Of a stretch of DNA of 7,547 bases, positions 1-6,454 are shown in pieces (positions within the stretch are counted from its first letter, which is position 1; each line of letters opens with the position of its first letter). The notes beneath the pieces were generated by a model. It had not been told where the DNA came from. It saw only the letters and a list, made by a program, of their open reading frames with translations, and ran no database searches. The DNA lies in the NCBI GenBank assembly GCA_017936245.1, contig JAGBFY010000599.1:1-7547 (forward strand), given 5' to 3'. Both the position numbers and the translations under genes were made by a program. The DNA is from Kiritimatiellia bacterium (GTDB taxonomy: Bacteria; Verrucomicrobiota; Kiritimatiellia; RFP12; UBA1067).

Positions 1-884
1 TGTCCCCTCATGGAAACGCCAAGCCCCTGCACGACGGAGACGGCGCGCGTGCGGAATGCCAGCAGCAGATTTCCTGCAGTCTGAAAGAGAAGCGTCTTAG
101 TGAGAGAATGGGCGGCGATGTGGGCGAGAAGAGCAAATGCTGCCACCCTTCCGCACGACGGGCAAAGCGAGAAGAGCACCATGACAAGTCCCATATGCTC
201 GACCGATGAATATGCAAGAAGCCGCTTGAAGTCAGTCTGACGAACCATAAATACCGCACCTACCGCAACCGAGAGGATTCCGAGCGCCAGCATCGCGTGG
301 TCACAGAACGGCGCGGCGGCATCCGGCATCATTTCACGGAAACGCACTATCGCGAAGAACGAGCAGTTGAGAAGTGCGCCGGAAAGAAGCGCGGAGACCG
401 GAGCTGGAGCCTCTGAGTGTGCGTCCGGAAGCCATGTATGGAACGGTGCCAAGCCCATCTTCGTACCGTAGCCTGCGAGAACGAACGCAAAACCCGCCAT
501 GTACCAACGGGCGTTCCCGGTTGACTGGGCGTGAAGGACCAGCATCGTCCCGAAGAGCGCGAATGCGATTCCGATGGAACAGATCAGGAGGTATTTCCAC
601 ATCGCCTCAAGACTTCCTTTGTCGCAATGGTAAGCGATGAGTGGAGCCGACATGAGCGTCGTGAGTTCCACCGCGACCCACATGAGCGGCACGGAGGATG
701 CCGTAAGAGCGAACATCATCGCGCCGAAGAAAAGAAACAGAAGCGTGTAATATAGCCAATGAGGCATATGGCTACCGACCTCACGCCTGTCGGCTTCAGG
801 CAGATAGAAGAAACTCTGCGCCAGATTCGCCACGAACAGCAGCGGGGTGAGGATAACGAGAAGCTGTTTGATTGCAGATTCCAT
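1..884 (-). CDS. hyfF: HyfF-like proton-translocating membrane subunit of a group 4 hydrogenase-type complex (N-terminal 294 codons, runs off the left edge)
   Basis: This is an antiporter-like membrane subunit (NuoL/M/N superfamily) thought to move protons or sodium ions in hydrogenase-4 and formate hydrogenlyase complexes. I translated it by hand: the frame stays open from ATG at 884 to the window edge with no stop. Visible family marks are the membrane glutamate E73 in VAVELTTL, the block GYGTKMGLAPFHTWLPDAH at 138-156 with the channel lysine K142, the EAPAPVSALLSG run up to 169, DFKRLLAYSSVEHMG at 218-232, and AHIAAHSLTKTLLFQTAGN near 254-272 with H255 and K263. The start lies one base after the hyfE stop (TGA-C-ATG). 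There is no clear Shine-Dalgarno site, so translation is probably coupled to hyfE. No ATG, GTG or TTG occurs in frame between this ATG and the upstream in-frame stop at 924-926, so the start is firm. The protein is about 50 residues shorter before E73 than E. coli HyfF as I recall it, which suggests loss of the first two helices. The C-terminal half is outside the window. Confidence 0.93.
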   Translation of the reverse strand, partial: MESAIKQLLVILTPLLFVANLAQSFFYLPEADRREVGSHMPHWLYYTLLFLFFGAMMFALTASSVPLMWVAVELTTLMSAPLIAYHCDKGSLEAMWKYLLICSIGIAFALFGTMLVLHAQSTGNARWYMAGFAFVLAGYGTKMGLAPFHTWLPDAHSEAPAPVSALLSGALLNCSFFAIVRFREMMPDAAAPFCDHAMLALGILSVAVGAVFMVRQTDFKRLLAYSSVEHMGLVMVLFSLCPSCGRVAAFALLAHIAAHSLTKTLLFQTAGNLLLAFRTRAVSVVQGLGVSMRG

Positions 885-885
885 G

Positions 886-1587
886 TCAGTCGTGTACGTG
901 ATCGTGTTTATGGTGCGGATGCATCAGATGCGTGTCGCCAAGATGATTGAGCTGATCCGTATCTGTCGATGCAAACGTGCGGTTGATCTGAAAGATGGCG
1001 ATACCAAGAATGAACACGAGCGCAAACACGTCGAGAAGAATCCCCAGTTCTACAACGATTCCGTATTCAAGGAGAATCCCTGCACCGAACAGGGATATGC
1101 CGTTCTCGAGCACAAGAAATCCCAGCACCTGCGTGATCGCCTTCTTGCGCGCGCAGATGAGAAGAAGCCCCGTTCCCATTGTGGTGAAGGCGACAGGAAT
1201 CGCCAGTTCCGACGCGATTGTCTCGTGCACGTGCAGAAGACGCCCTATGGCGAAACCACCGACAGCCATCAGAAACACGATAAAGCGCGACATCTGGAAC
1301 GAGACAATCGGCTCGAGTTCACGACGGGTGCGGGCTTTGCGCACCGCATATTCAAGGAGCATCGGCAGCGCGACACCCTTCACGAGCGAGTTAACGACGG
1401 CGATTATCCAGATTCTCGCCCCAGGACATCCGTTCCCCTCCCAATTCCACAGAAGTACCGGCAGAACCCCCACCATCCGACCCTGGATGGCTACGAATCG
1501 TATCGCGTATTTGAGACGGCTTGCTCCTGCCAACGCCAGATCGGCGATAAGGAACAAGGCCAGGACTATTTCGGAAAGCGTAAGCAT
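886..1587 (-). CDS. hyfE: HyfE-like membrane subunit of a group 4 hydrogenase-type complex, with a histidine-rich tail
   Basis: A 233-residue membrane protein of the HyfE family, whose second half resembles the small complex I subunit NuoK and helps form the ion path of the membrane arm. About six or seven hydrophobic segments are visible (roughly 5-22, 28-47, 58-78, 99-117, 125-145, 153-173 and 178-200). The segment NSLVKGVALPMLLEYAVRK (66-84) matches the conserved lysine-bearing helix of E. coli HyfE. QVLGFLVLENG (153-163) holds the conserved glutamate E161, and the end of the core, near RTF-x3-TD-xx-LNHLG, also matches. The start is placed at 1587 because family similarity begins there. 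The longer reading up to 1644 would run into hyfC and adds no family sequence. The gap to hyfC is 16 bases and the ribosome site is weak (CTGAAAACA-ATG). An oddity is the tail at 220-232, with seven histidines in thirteen residues, not found in the E. coli protein. Confidence 0.93.
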   Translation of the reverse strand: MLTLSEIVLALFLIADLALAGASRLKYAIRFVAIQGRMVGVLPVLLWNWEGNGCPGARIWIIAVVNSLVKGVALPMLLEYAVRKARTRRELEPIVSFQMSRFIVFLMAVGGFAIGRLLHVHETIASELAIPVAFTTMGTGLLLICARKKAITQVLGFLVLENGISLFGAGILLEYGIVVELGILLDVFALVFILGIAIFQINRTFASTDTDQLNHLGDTHLMHPHHKHDHVHD

Positions 1588-1603
1588 TGTTTTCAGATAT
1601 GGT

Positions 1604-2503
1604 TCAGAAACAGACGAAAATGAGAACAGCGAGTGCGGCAACAAGAGCGGCGCCCATGATGGTCTGCGGAGACTTCAGGAATCGCATACGCGCCATGACC
1701 GACTCTATTATGCCCGTCGCGACGGAAAGAAGCGCGATCCCTGAGAACAGCGCAAGTACGTGCAACCATCCGTTGCCGAAACACGGCATGAACATCATGA
1801 CGAGAAACGCCGCCAGGAGTTCGAACTTGAGAGCCGCGCCGTAGAGGGCGAACGCCAGATCAGGCCCACCGACATCAAGCAACATCGCTTCATGGATCAT
1901 GGTCAGCTCAAGGTGCGTTTCCGGATCGTCAAAAGGCACACGGCAGTTCTCCAGAAGGAATACCGCAAGAAATGCAAGAAACACAAGCACAAGCGGAATC
2001 ACGTTCGCCCTCCACTCTCCCGGAGAGATGCCGGACAGGACACCGGAAAGCGAAATGTCTCCGGCAAGGAACACCAGAAAGCCGAGGATGACGAACACGA
2101 CCAATTCCGCAAGAGCCGAGAACTGCACTTCACGCGAAGCTCCCATCCCTTCGAAGGCATTGCCCGCGTCAAGCGAACCGATGACCGTGAAGAAACGTCC
2201 GGCGGCGAGCAGATAAAAGAAGAGCGCGGCGGGAACCAATGAGGCAAGACCGCCGCCGCCCGTCCATGGAAACACGATGACCGCTGCCGCTACCGCGGCG
2301 AGGGACGCGCTTTGGGCGATGTCGAAAATCCACGTGGAATGTTCAGGACGCGGACAAGACTTGCCGAGAAGCTTGCGGATGTCGGCATACAAACGGAAAA
2401 GCCCAGGCCCTCGGCGACCGCCGAAAAAGGCCTTCGTCTGGTTGACGATGCCGATAAAGAGCGGCGCCAGAATGGCGGCGAGTATTATGCAAAGGATATT
2501 CAT
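1604..2503 (-). CDS. hyfC: HyfC-like membrane anchor (NuoH/HycD family) of a group 4 hydrogenase-type complex
   Basis: A 299-residue multi-helix protein of the NuoH / HycD / HyfC family. In complex I and group 4 hydrogenases this subunit docks the soluble catalytic arm onto the membrane and forms the first part of the proton path. Family signatures are clear: KAFFGGRRGPGLFRLYADI starting at 24 (the typical RRGP with a following lysine- and arginine-rich loop), AGNAFEGMGASREVQFSALAE at about 113-133 with its acidic residues, and ENCRVPFDDPETHLELTMIHE at about 185-205, the most conserved NuoH-type loop. Length is close to HycD/HyfC (a little over 300). The start at 2503 is chosen because the ATG overlaps the hyfB stop as ATGA (four bases), and the protein there begins directly with the first membrane helix. 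The open frame reaching to 2635 lies inside hyfB and carries no family sequence. Translation is likely coupled to hyfB. Confidence 0.95.
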   Translation of the reverse strand: MNILCIILAAILAPLFIGIVNQTKAFFGGRRGPGLFRLYADIRKLLGKSCPRPEHSTWIFDIAQSASLAAVAAAVIVFPWTGGGGLASLVPAALFFYLLAAGRFFTVIGSLDAGNAFEGMGASREVQFSALAELVVFVILGFLVFLAGDISLSGVLSGISPGEWRANVIPLVLVFLAFLAVFLLENCRVPFDDPETHLELTMIHEAMLLDVGGPDLAFALYGAALKFELLAAFLVMMFMPCFGNGWLHVLALFSGIALLSVATGIIESVMARMRFLKSPQTIMGAALVAALAVLIFVCF

Positions 2504-4188
2504 GACACGAAAGCGAACACGAGCAGCGCAAGCACCGCCATAAGGATTATGAGAATGTAGAGATGCAGCGAACCATTCTGCAGAAGATGCACACGCTGGA
2601 AAAGGCGCGCAATCTTGGTGAACACTGGGCGCCAAAGGCCGCCAAGCGCAAGATCGTCAGTCTCCGTCGCAATTGCTGCGTCAGACGGCGACGCAGGATC
2701 TCCCTTGAACGGCAGTACATGGCGCCGTGTGCGAAGCAACGGGCGGAAAAGATCTACCAGCGGCTGTGTGAACGCCATTGCGGTGTAGGCCATCCGCGCC
2801 GTAGGTCGGTCGTAGCCGCAGTCCCATACCGGCAATCGCGGCTTTTCACCCCCGCGTGGGCACGCAAAGCGGCGGATAAGCAAAAGCGAAACGGTGATTG
2901 CGGCGAATGACATTCCGAGAACCGCCGCCACAATCAGTATGCCGGTGGCAAAACCGCCAGTCATGCTGTGCACGAAAAGCACCGTCCTCGGAACCATCGC
3001 AACGGAAAGGCACGTCAGAAAAAGCTGCGCCACCCACATTCTGCGTGGAGTCTCCACGGCGTCATCCGCCATCTTCGAACGCGGTTCACCCAAAAACGTG
3101 CCGCCTATCGCCTTTGCATAGGCAGCGATTGCGAGACCGCCTGTGACGGACAGCGAAACGGCAACGAGAAAACCTGCCGCCACCAGCACGGGATCACCCG
3201 TCTTTATCGCGGAAAACGCGCCGATATAGATTGCAAGCTCTCCCAGAAATCCGTTGAGTGGCGGCAATCCGGCAAGACCGAATGCATTGACTGCAAAAAG
3301 CGTTCCGGTAAACGGCATGCGACGCATAAGCCCGCCAAGGCGATCCTGATCAAGCGTACCGGTCTGCCGAAGGACTGAACCGGCGGCAAGGAAAAGCGAA
3401 CCTTTGAGAAATGCATGGTTGAGCACATGGGCGAGTGCACCGGCCATGCAAAGAGCGGCAAGGGGATTCTTCGCATCCTTGCCGGCGATCAGTGCCGACA
3501 GGCCAAGGCCCATCGAAACAACGCCCATATTCTCAACGGAGGAGAACGCCAAAAGACGCTTCAGGTTCGCCTGCGGCAGCGCAAAGAGAATACCGCCGAC
3601 CGAACCGATGGCGCCGAGAGCAAGGAATGTCCATCCATAGACCACTGCATTTGAGGGCTCCATGCAGAAAACCGAGAAAAACCTGATGAATCCGTAGAAA
3701 CCAAGCGGAATCATCGCGCCTGACATGATGGCGGATGCAGGTGCGGGCGCGGCCGGGTGCGCTTCAGGAAGCCACGCATGGAAAGGCGGGAATCCGATCT
3801 TAAGCCCAAATCCGACCACCGCACAGGCGAATGCAGCGACCGCCGCGTCCGGACGGTTCATGAGCACTCCGGCCAACATCAGCGCACAGGCGCCCGCATG
3901 GCAAGCAAGAAGATATATCCAGGTCGCCTTGCGGACGCTTTTCTCCTTCGACTCGAACGCCACGAGTCCTGCAGACGCAAGCCCCATTGCCTCCCATGCC
4001 AGCAGGAAAGGAAGTTTCCCATCCGCAAGGACAACCGCCGCCATTGATGCGAGTGTGAGCACAAAGAAACACCAGAAACGCGGCAGATGACGCCGCGCTT
4101 CGCCATGAATATAGGCCGTCGCATGCACTGCGGCGGCCCCTCCAACTGCAAGGACAGGTATTGAAAATATTGTTTCAGTCGATAGCAT
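2500..4188 (-). CDS. hyfB: HyfB-like proton-translocating membrane subunit of a group 4 hydrogenase-type complex, short N-terminus
   Basis: A 562-residue polytopic antiporter-like subunit (NuoL/M/N superfamily, HyfB/HycC branch), first gene of the membrane-arm operon. Key marks: membrane glutamate E66 in AWEAMGL; GFGLKIGFPPFHAWLPEAH at 126-144 with lysine K130; NLKRLLAFSSVENMG at 208-222 with K210; ALAHVLNHAFLKGSLFLAAG at 251-270 with H254 and K262; GLAGLPPLNGFLGE at 304-317; and SVTGGLAIAAYAKA around 347-360 with K359. After the antiporter core come WDCGYDRPTARMAYTA (455-470) and a last helix at about 544-561, both typical of HyfB/HycC rather than of NuoL, NuoM or NuoN. E. coli HyfB is about 670 residues; nearly all the difference lies ahead of E66 and in the region before WDCGY. 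The start is firm: GGAGG lies nine bases upstream and an in-frame TAA sits three codons before the ATG. The gene has its own promoter in the upstream gap. Confidence 0.95.
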   Translation of the reverse strand: MLSTETIFSIPVLAVGGAAAVHATAYIHGEARRHLPRFWCFFVLTLASMAAVVLADGKLPFLLAWEAMGLASAGLVAFESKEKSVRKATWIYLLACHAGACALMLAGVLMNRPDAAVAAFACAVVGFGLKIGFPPFHAWLPEAHPAAPAPASAIMSGAMIPLGFYGFIRFFSVFCMEPSNAVVYGWTFLALGAIGSVGGILFALPQANLKRLLAFSSVENMGVVSMGLGLSALIAGKDAKNPLAALCMAGALAHVLNHAFLKGSLFLAAGSVLRQTGTLDQDRLGGLMRRMPFTGTLFAVNAFGLAGLPPLNGFLGELAIYIGAFSAIKTGDPVLVAAGFLVAVSLSVTGGLAIAAYAKAIGGTFLGEPRSKMADDAVETPRRMWVAQLFLTCLSVAMVPRTVLFVHSMTGGFATGILIVAAVLGMSFAAITVSLLLIRRFACPRGGEKPRLPVWDCGYDRPTARMAYTAMAFTQPLVDLFRPLLRTRRHVLPFKGDPASPSDAAIATETDDLALGGLWRPVFTKIARLFQRVHLLQNGSLHLYILIILMAVLALLVFAFVS

Positions 4189-4197
4189 GGAGCATTA

Positions 4198-4202
4198 CCT
4201 CC
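4198..4202 (-). promoter_or_regulatory. Strong Shine-Dalgarno site of hyfB
   Basis: The minus strand reads GGAGG here, nine bases before the hyfB ATG at 4188. It is the best ribosome site in the left group; hyfE and hyfF have weak or no visible sites. It settles the short hyfB start, because an in-frame TAA lies between this site and the ATG. Confidence 0.85.
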
Positions 4203-4222
4203 AATAAAAACTATGCCTGCAT

Positions 4223-4251
4223 ATTTTACTCTTTTCCCCCGAAGATTACAA
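4223..4251 (-). promoter_or_regulatory. Candidate sigma-70-type promoter of the hyf group
   Basis: On the minus strand TTGTAA (4251-4246) and TAAAAT (4228-4223) are separated by 17 bases. They match four of six and five of six of the -35 and -10 consensus. A start about seven bases downstream would give a leader of roughly 25-30 bases with the GGAGG site in it. A sigma-54 type GG-N10-GC promoter, as used by E. coli hyf and hyc, is not evident here. The call rests on consensus matching and position only. Confidence 0.55.
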
Positions 4252-4262
4252 TCAAGAGTTTT

Positions 4263-4300
4263 AAAGAATACGCCAAACAGTTGAAATTCCTTGTTTAGCG
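4263..4300 (-). terminator. Candidate rho-independent terminator after the lolC/E-type gene
   Basis: The minus strand can fold CGCTAAACA (4300-4292) with TGTTTGGCG (4279-4271) into a nine-pair stem with one G-T pair and a 12-base loop, followed by TATTCTTT (4270-4263). It lies about 70 bases after the permease stop and before the hyf promoter, the right place to separate the two units. The stem is only moderately GC-rich, the loop is large and the T tract is interrupted, so it may be weak or incidental. Confidence 0.35.
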
Positions 4301-4345
4301 CAGGGATGCTGTCGCACGAATGCAGCTAACCATAGAGAACACCAC

Positions 4346-4357
4346 AAGCGATCGCTT
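4346..4357. repeat. 12-base perfect palindrome AAGCGATCGCTT
   Basis: This perfect inverted repeat with no spacer sits in the gap just after the permease stop and contains the octamer GCGATCGC. It is not followed by a T tract on the minus strand, so it does not look like a terminator. It could be a protein-binding site or chance; nothing else in the window repeats it. Confidence 0.3.
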
Positions 4358-4368
4358 TTCAAGAAGGA

Positions 4369-5595
4369 TTATTTTCCGAGAGCGTCGACCGGGTTCTTGC
4401 ACGCAGCAAGAAGCGCAGGCACGAACGAGGCGAGAAGCCCAAACACGTACACGATCACAACAACCCAGACTACATCAGATGCCACAAGCCTGTACGGAAT
4501 GGAATCAAGGCCATAGACCGATTTCGGGAAAACCTCCACTCCAAAATGCGCTAGTTTGTCCACAATCGCCTGAAGGTTTGAAAGCACACCCCATGCCGCC
4601 AGAAGGCCAAGCACTACCCCCGTCGTACACTGGACAAGACCATGCACCATGAACACAGCCATGATGCGGCGTTTCGGGAAACGCAACGCCTTCAGAAGGC
4701 CGATCTCAGGCGTCTTCTGGACTGTGAGCACCAAGAGCGTATTCATGACGCAGAAAAGAGCAACCACTGTTATCAACATCAAGAGAAGGGCTGTCATGTT
4801 CTTCTCGACCGCCAGTGCGTTGAAAAGCTCACGGTCCGCTTCGCGCCATGTGATGAGGCGGTTGTCCGTAATCGCCCGCACTTCATCACACACTCTGTCG
4901 AACACTGCAGGAACTGCGGGTTCGGCGCATTTCACGTGAATCGCAAAAACACCGCCGCGGTCAAGTCCCATGAGATCGCGAACGTTCGGAAGTGATGCAA
5001 CGGCAAAGCCGGAATCGTAGTCGCGCTGACCGGACGAGAATATGCCGGCAACCGTCCACTTCACGGGAAGGACTATCTCATCCCTGTTGACAAGCGTCTT
5101 TGGAGAGTACACCGTAACCTTGTCACCCGTCCATGCGCCCAGTTGACGTGCGAGATCAACACCGAGAACAATCGAATCGCCATCAAGGTCGTATGTGCCT
5201 GACCGGGGAGGTCCAAGCCTGTACGCACGGCTGAAGCGTTCGGAATCGACACCAAGGATTACCGGTGCGGAGACGCGACCTTCCTTCTCAAGAAGGCATC
5301 GCGTATCTATCTGCGGAGTGACTGCGGTTATCCCAGAGATGGACTCAAGCTTCTTGACCAACTCGTCCTCACCGCGAATTACATGGTTGCTGCCGTACGG
5401 AACTATTGAGATATGTGGCTTGAAATCGAGAATCTTGCGTTCCCAAAGGTCGCCGAATCCTGTCATCACGGCACGGACGATAATCACTGCAGCAACACCC
5501 AGCAAAACGCCCAAAACCGAAACGCACGTTATGACGGAAGTCACAGAGCGCTTCGGCTTCAGGTATTTGAACGCTAAAAAAAGCGGGAAAGGCAT
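4369..5595 (-). CDS. LolC/LolE-family ABC transporter permease (lipoprotein-release type)
   Basis: A 408-residue inner-membrane permease of the LolC/LolE family, in the wider FtsX/MacB superfamily. In known systems two such permeases (or a dimer of one) work with the ATPase LolD to pull lipoproteins out of the inner membrane and pass them to the carrier LolA. The N-terminus MPFPLFLAFKYLKPKRS, followed by a helix at about 21-43 with VSVLGVLLGVAAVI and the sequence VMTGFGDLWERKILDFKPHI, is diagnostic. A periplasmic domain fills about 45-265. Three more helices lie near 267-291, 311-336 and 373-397, with the cytoplasmic coupling stretch KTPEIGLLKALRFPKRR at about 294-310 and the end KNPVDALGK. 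The length equals LolC or LolE (about 400-415). The start at 5595 is five bases after the exbD stop. AAAGG sits too close to the ATG to be ideal, so translational coupling is likely. No LolD gene is adjacent. LolC and LolE cannot be told apart here, so no symbol is given. Confidence 0.9.
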   Translation of the reverse strand: MPFPLFLAFKYLKPKRSVTSVITCVSVLGVLLGVAAVIIVRAVMTGFGDLWERKILDFKPHISIVPYGSNHVIRGEDELVKKLESISGITAVTPQIDTRCLLEKEGRVSAPVILGVDSERFSRAYRLGPPRSGTYDLDGDSIVLGVDLARQLGAWTGDKVTVYSPKTLVNRDEIVLPVKWTVAGIFSSGQRDYDSGFAVASLPNVRDLMGLDRGGVFAIHVKCAEPAVPAVFDRVCDEVRAITDNRLITWREADRELFNALAVEKNMTALLLMLITVVALFCVMNTLLVLTVQKTPEIGLLKALRFPKRRIMAVFMVHGLVQCTTGVVLGLLAAWGVLSNLQAIVDKLAHFGVEVFPKSVYGLDSIPYRLVASDVVWVVVIVYVFGLLASFVPALLAACKNPVDALGK

Positions 5596-5600
5596 CGCCT

Positions 5601-5996
5601 TTAGATCGAGAACACGGATACGTTGTACATCTGGTACTTGTTGCAGGTGTCTAGCGCGTCCACAAGATATTTGTGGGGCGAATCGAGCGTGCAACGGATG
5701 ACCACCATCGAGTTCTTCGAGGTCTTCGATATCTCGCGCATGCTCTGATCGAACTGTTTCATGTTCATCATGCGGCCGTTGAACACGAGACCACCTGAAC
5801 CGATGTCGATCTTGACCTGCGTATCATTCTCTTCCGAGGACGCGGCGGAACTTGCCGGAGCCGGATGGTTCGCGTTCAGCTTCGAGAAGATGTCCTCCTG
5901 CTTGATCGTCACGACGAAGAAGATGATGAGTTCGAACACGACGTCAATCATCGGCGTCATGTCAAGCTGCGGATTGTCTTGAGGTTTACGGGCCAT
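5601..5996 (-). CDS. exbD: ExbD/TolR-family proton-channel partner, second copy
   Basis: A 131-residue single-pass protein of the ExbD/TolR family. It sits with ExbB/TolQ in the inner membrane and uses proton flow to drive motion of its periplasmic part. The N-terminal MARKPQDNPQLDMTPMIDVV leads into the one membrane helix (about 16-31) with aspartate D18, the proton-carrying residue of the family (D25 in E. coli ExbD). A Pro/Ala/Ser-rich linker (about 45-56, APASSAASSEEN) then leads to a small periplasmic domain. The start is set at 5996: GAGG overlaps the stop of the preceding exbD (TGAGGAACTCGAA-ATG) and the family sequence begins there. A reading from 6077 would overlap the previous gene and add unrelated residues. 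Its first 30 residues match the first copy at 28 positions, but the periplasmic part is unlike it. The gap to the first copy is 10 bases. Confidence 0.92.
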   Translation of the reverse strand: MARKPQDNPQLDMTPMIDVVFELIIFFVVTIKQEDIFSKLNANHPAPASSAASSEENDTQVKIDIGSGGLVFNGRMMNMKQFDQSMREISKTSKNSMVVIRCTLDSPHKYLVDALDTCNKYQMYNVSVFSI

Positions 5997-6006
5997 TTCG
6001 AGTTCC

Positions 6007-6429
6007 TCAATCTTTCGCCTTACGCTCGTACACGGCCATGAAAGAAATCTTCCAGATGCCGTTGGCGGTACAGGCATTCATCACACGGGCAACGGCCTCA
6101 TGACGGGTGCGGTAGTCGGCACGGATAAGGACGGGGAACTCCCCGAACTTGCGCTTGCGCTCCTTCACTCGCTGACCGATCTGCTCAGGCGTCATGGTGA
6201 TGTCACCCATCGAAATACGACCGGTACGGGCGATATCAACCGTCATCTGGGTGGGTGGCATCTCATCCGGCGTAAGTTCAATGCCGTGACGTCCGTCTTC
6301 AAGCTTGATCGTTTCATCCTTCGCCTGACACTGAGTGAGAGTGACGACGAAGAAGATGATGAGCTCGAACACGACGTCGATCATCGGCGTCATGTCGAGC
6401 TGCGGGTTTTCCTGGGCTTTGCGAGCCAT
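6007..6429 (-). CDS. exbD: ExbD/TolR-family proton-channel partner, first copy
   Basis: A 140-residue ExbD/TolR protein, partner of the ExbB upstream. MARKAQENPQLDMTPMID carries the family aspartate D18 at the start of the single membrane helix (about 16-33). The rest is a periplasmic domain of the ExbD fold, with the strand-helix end near FPVLIRADYRTRHEAVARVMNA (roughly 98-119), which resembles the usual 'v.i.aD....y..v..v.d....aG' pattern of the family, here ending NGIWKISFMAV. The start follows exbB by 25 bases with AAAGGAAA about a dozen bases before the ATG, somewhat farther than ideal. That site lies within a short inverted repeat TTCCT-AA-AGGAA. Two ExbD genes in tandem suggest a mixed ExbD dimer or two alternative partners for one ExbB. 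Whether it serves TonB-type uptake, a Tol-Pal-like role or another process cannot be read from the sequence, as no TonB, TolA, TolB or Pal gene is in the window. Confidence 0.93.
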   Translation of the reverse strand: MARKAQENPQLDMTPMIDVVFELIIFFVVTLTQCQAKDETIKLEDGRHGIELTPDEMPPTQMTVDIARTGRISMGDITMTPEQIGQRVKERKRKFGEFPVLIRADYRTRHEAVARVMNACTANGIWKISFMAVYERKAKD

Positions 6430-6454
6430 GGCTTACGGGTTTCCTTTAGGAATT

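Noticed and set aside
334..600. Short minus-strand open frame of 88 codons inside hyfF
   Set aside because: The hyfF frame stays open through this whole region with conserved motifs, so this shifted frame is a shadow and not a sign of a broken gene.
847..1623. Plus-strand open frame of 258 codons opposite hyfE
   Set aside because: It is the complement of hyfE, which has clear family motifs. The product is a charged, patternless sequence with no ribosome site of note.
1760..2242. Plus-strand open frame of 160 codons opposite hyfC
   Set aside because: It is antisense to conserved NuoH-type motifs and its product is a charged, patternless shadow.
2504..2635. Longer N-terminus for HyfC, from 2635
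   Set aside because: It lies within hyfB, has no family sequence, and the ATGA overlap gives a natural start at 2503.
1..4188. Left group as NADH dehydrogenase (complex I) or an Mrp-type antiporter
   Set aside because: The WDCGY...PTARMAYTA C-terminal motif of HyfB, the HyfE protein and the B-C-E-F order belong to group 4 hydrogenase-type complexes. Mrp has no NuoH-like subunit and complex I has no HyfE.
4346..4357. Palindrome AAGCGATCGCTT as a terminator
   Set aside because: It has no loop beyond four bases, only a short stem, and no T tract after it on the minus strand.
5596..5694. Longer N-terminus for the LolC/E-type permease, from 5694
   Set aside because: These extra codons overlap the end of exbD and give an Arg/Gln-rich stretch unlike the family; LolC/E proteins begin with the MPF-type sequence found at 5595.
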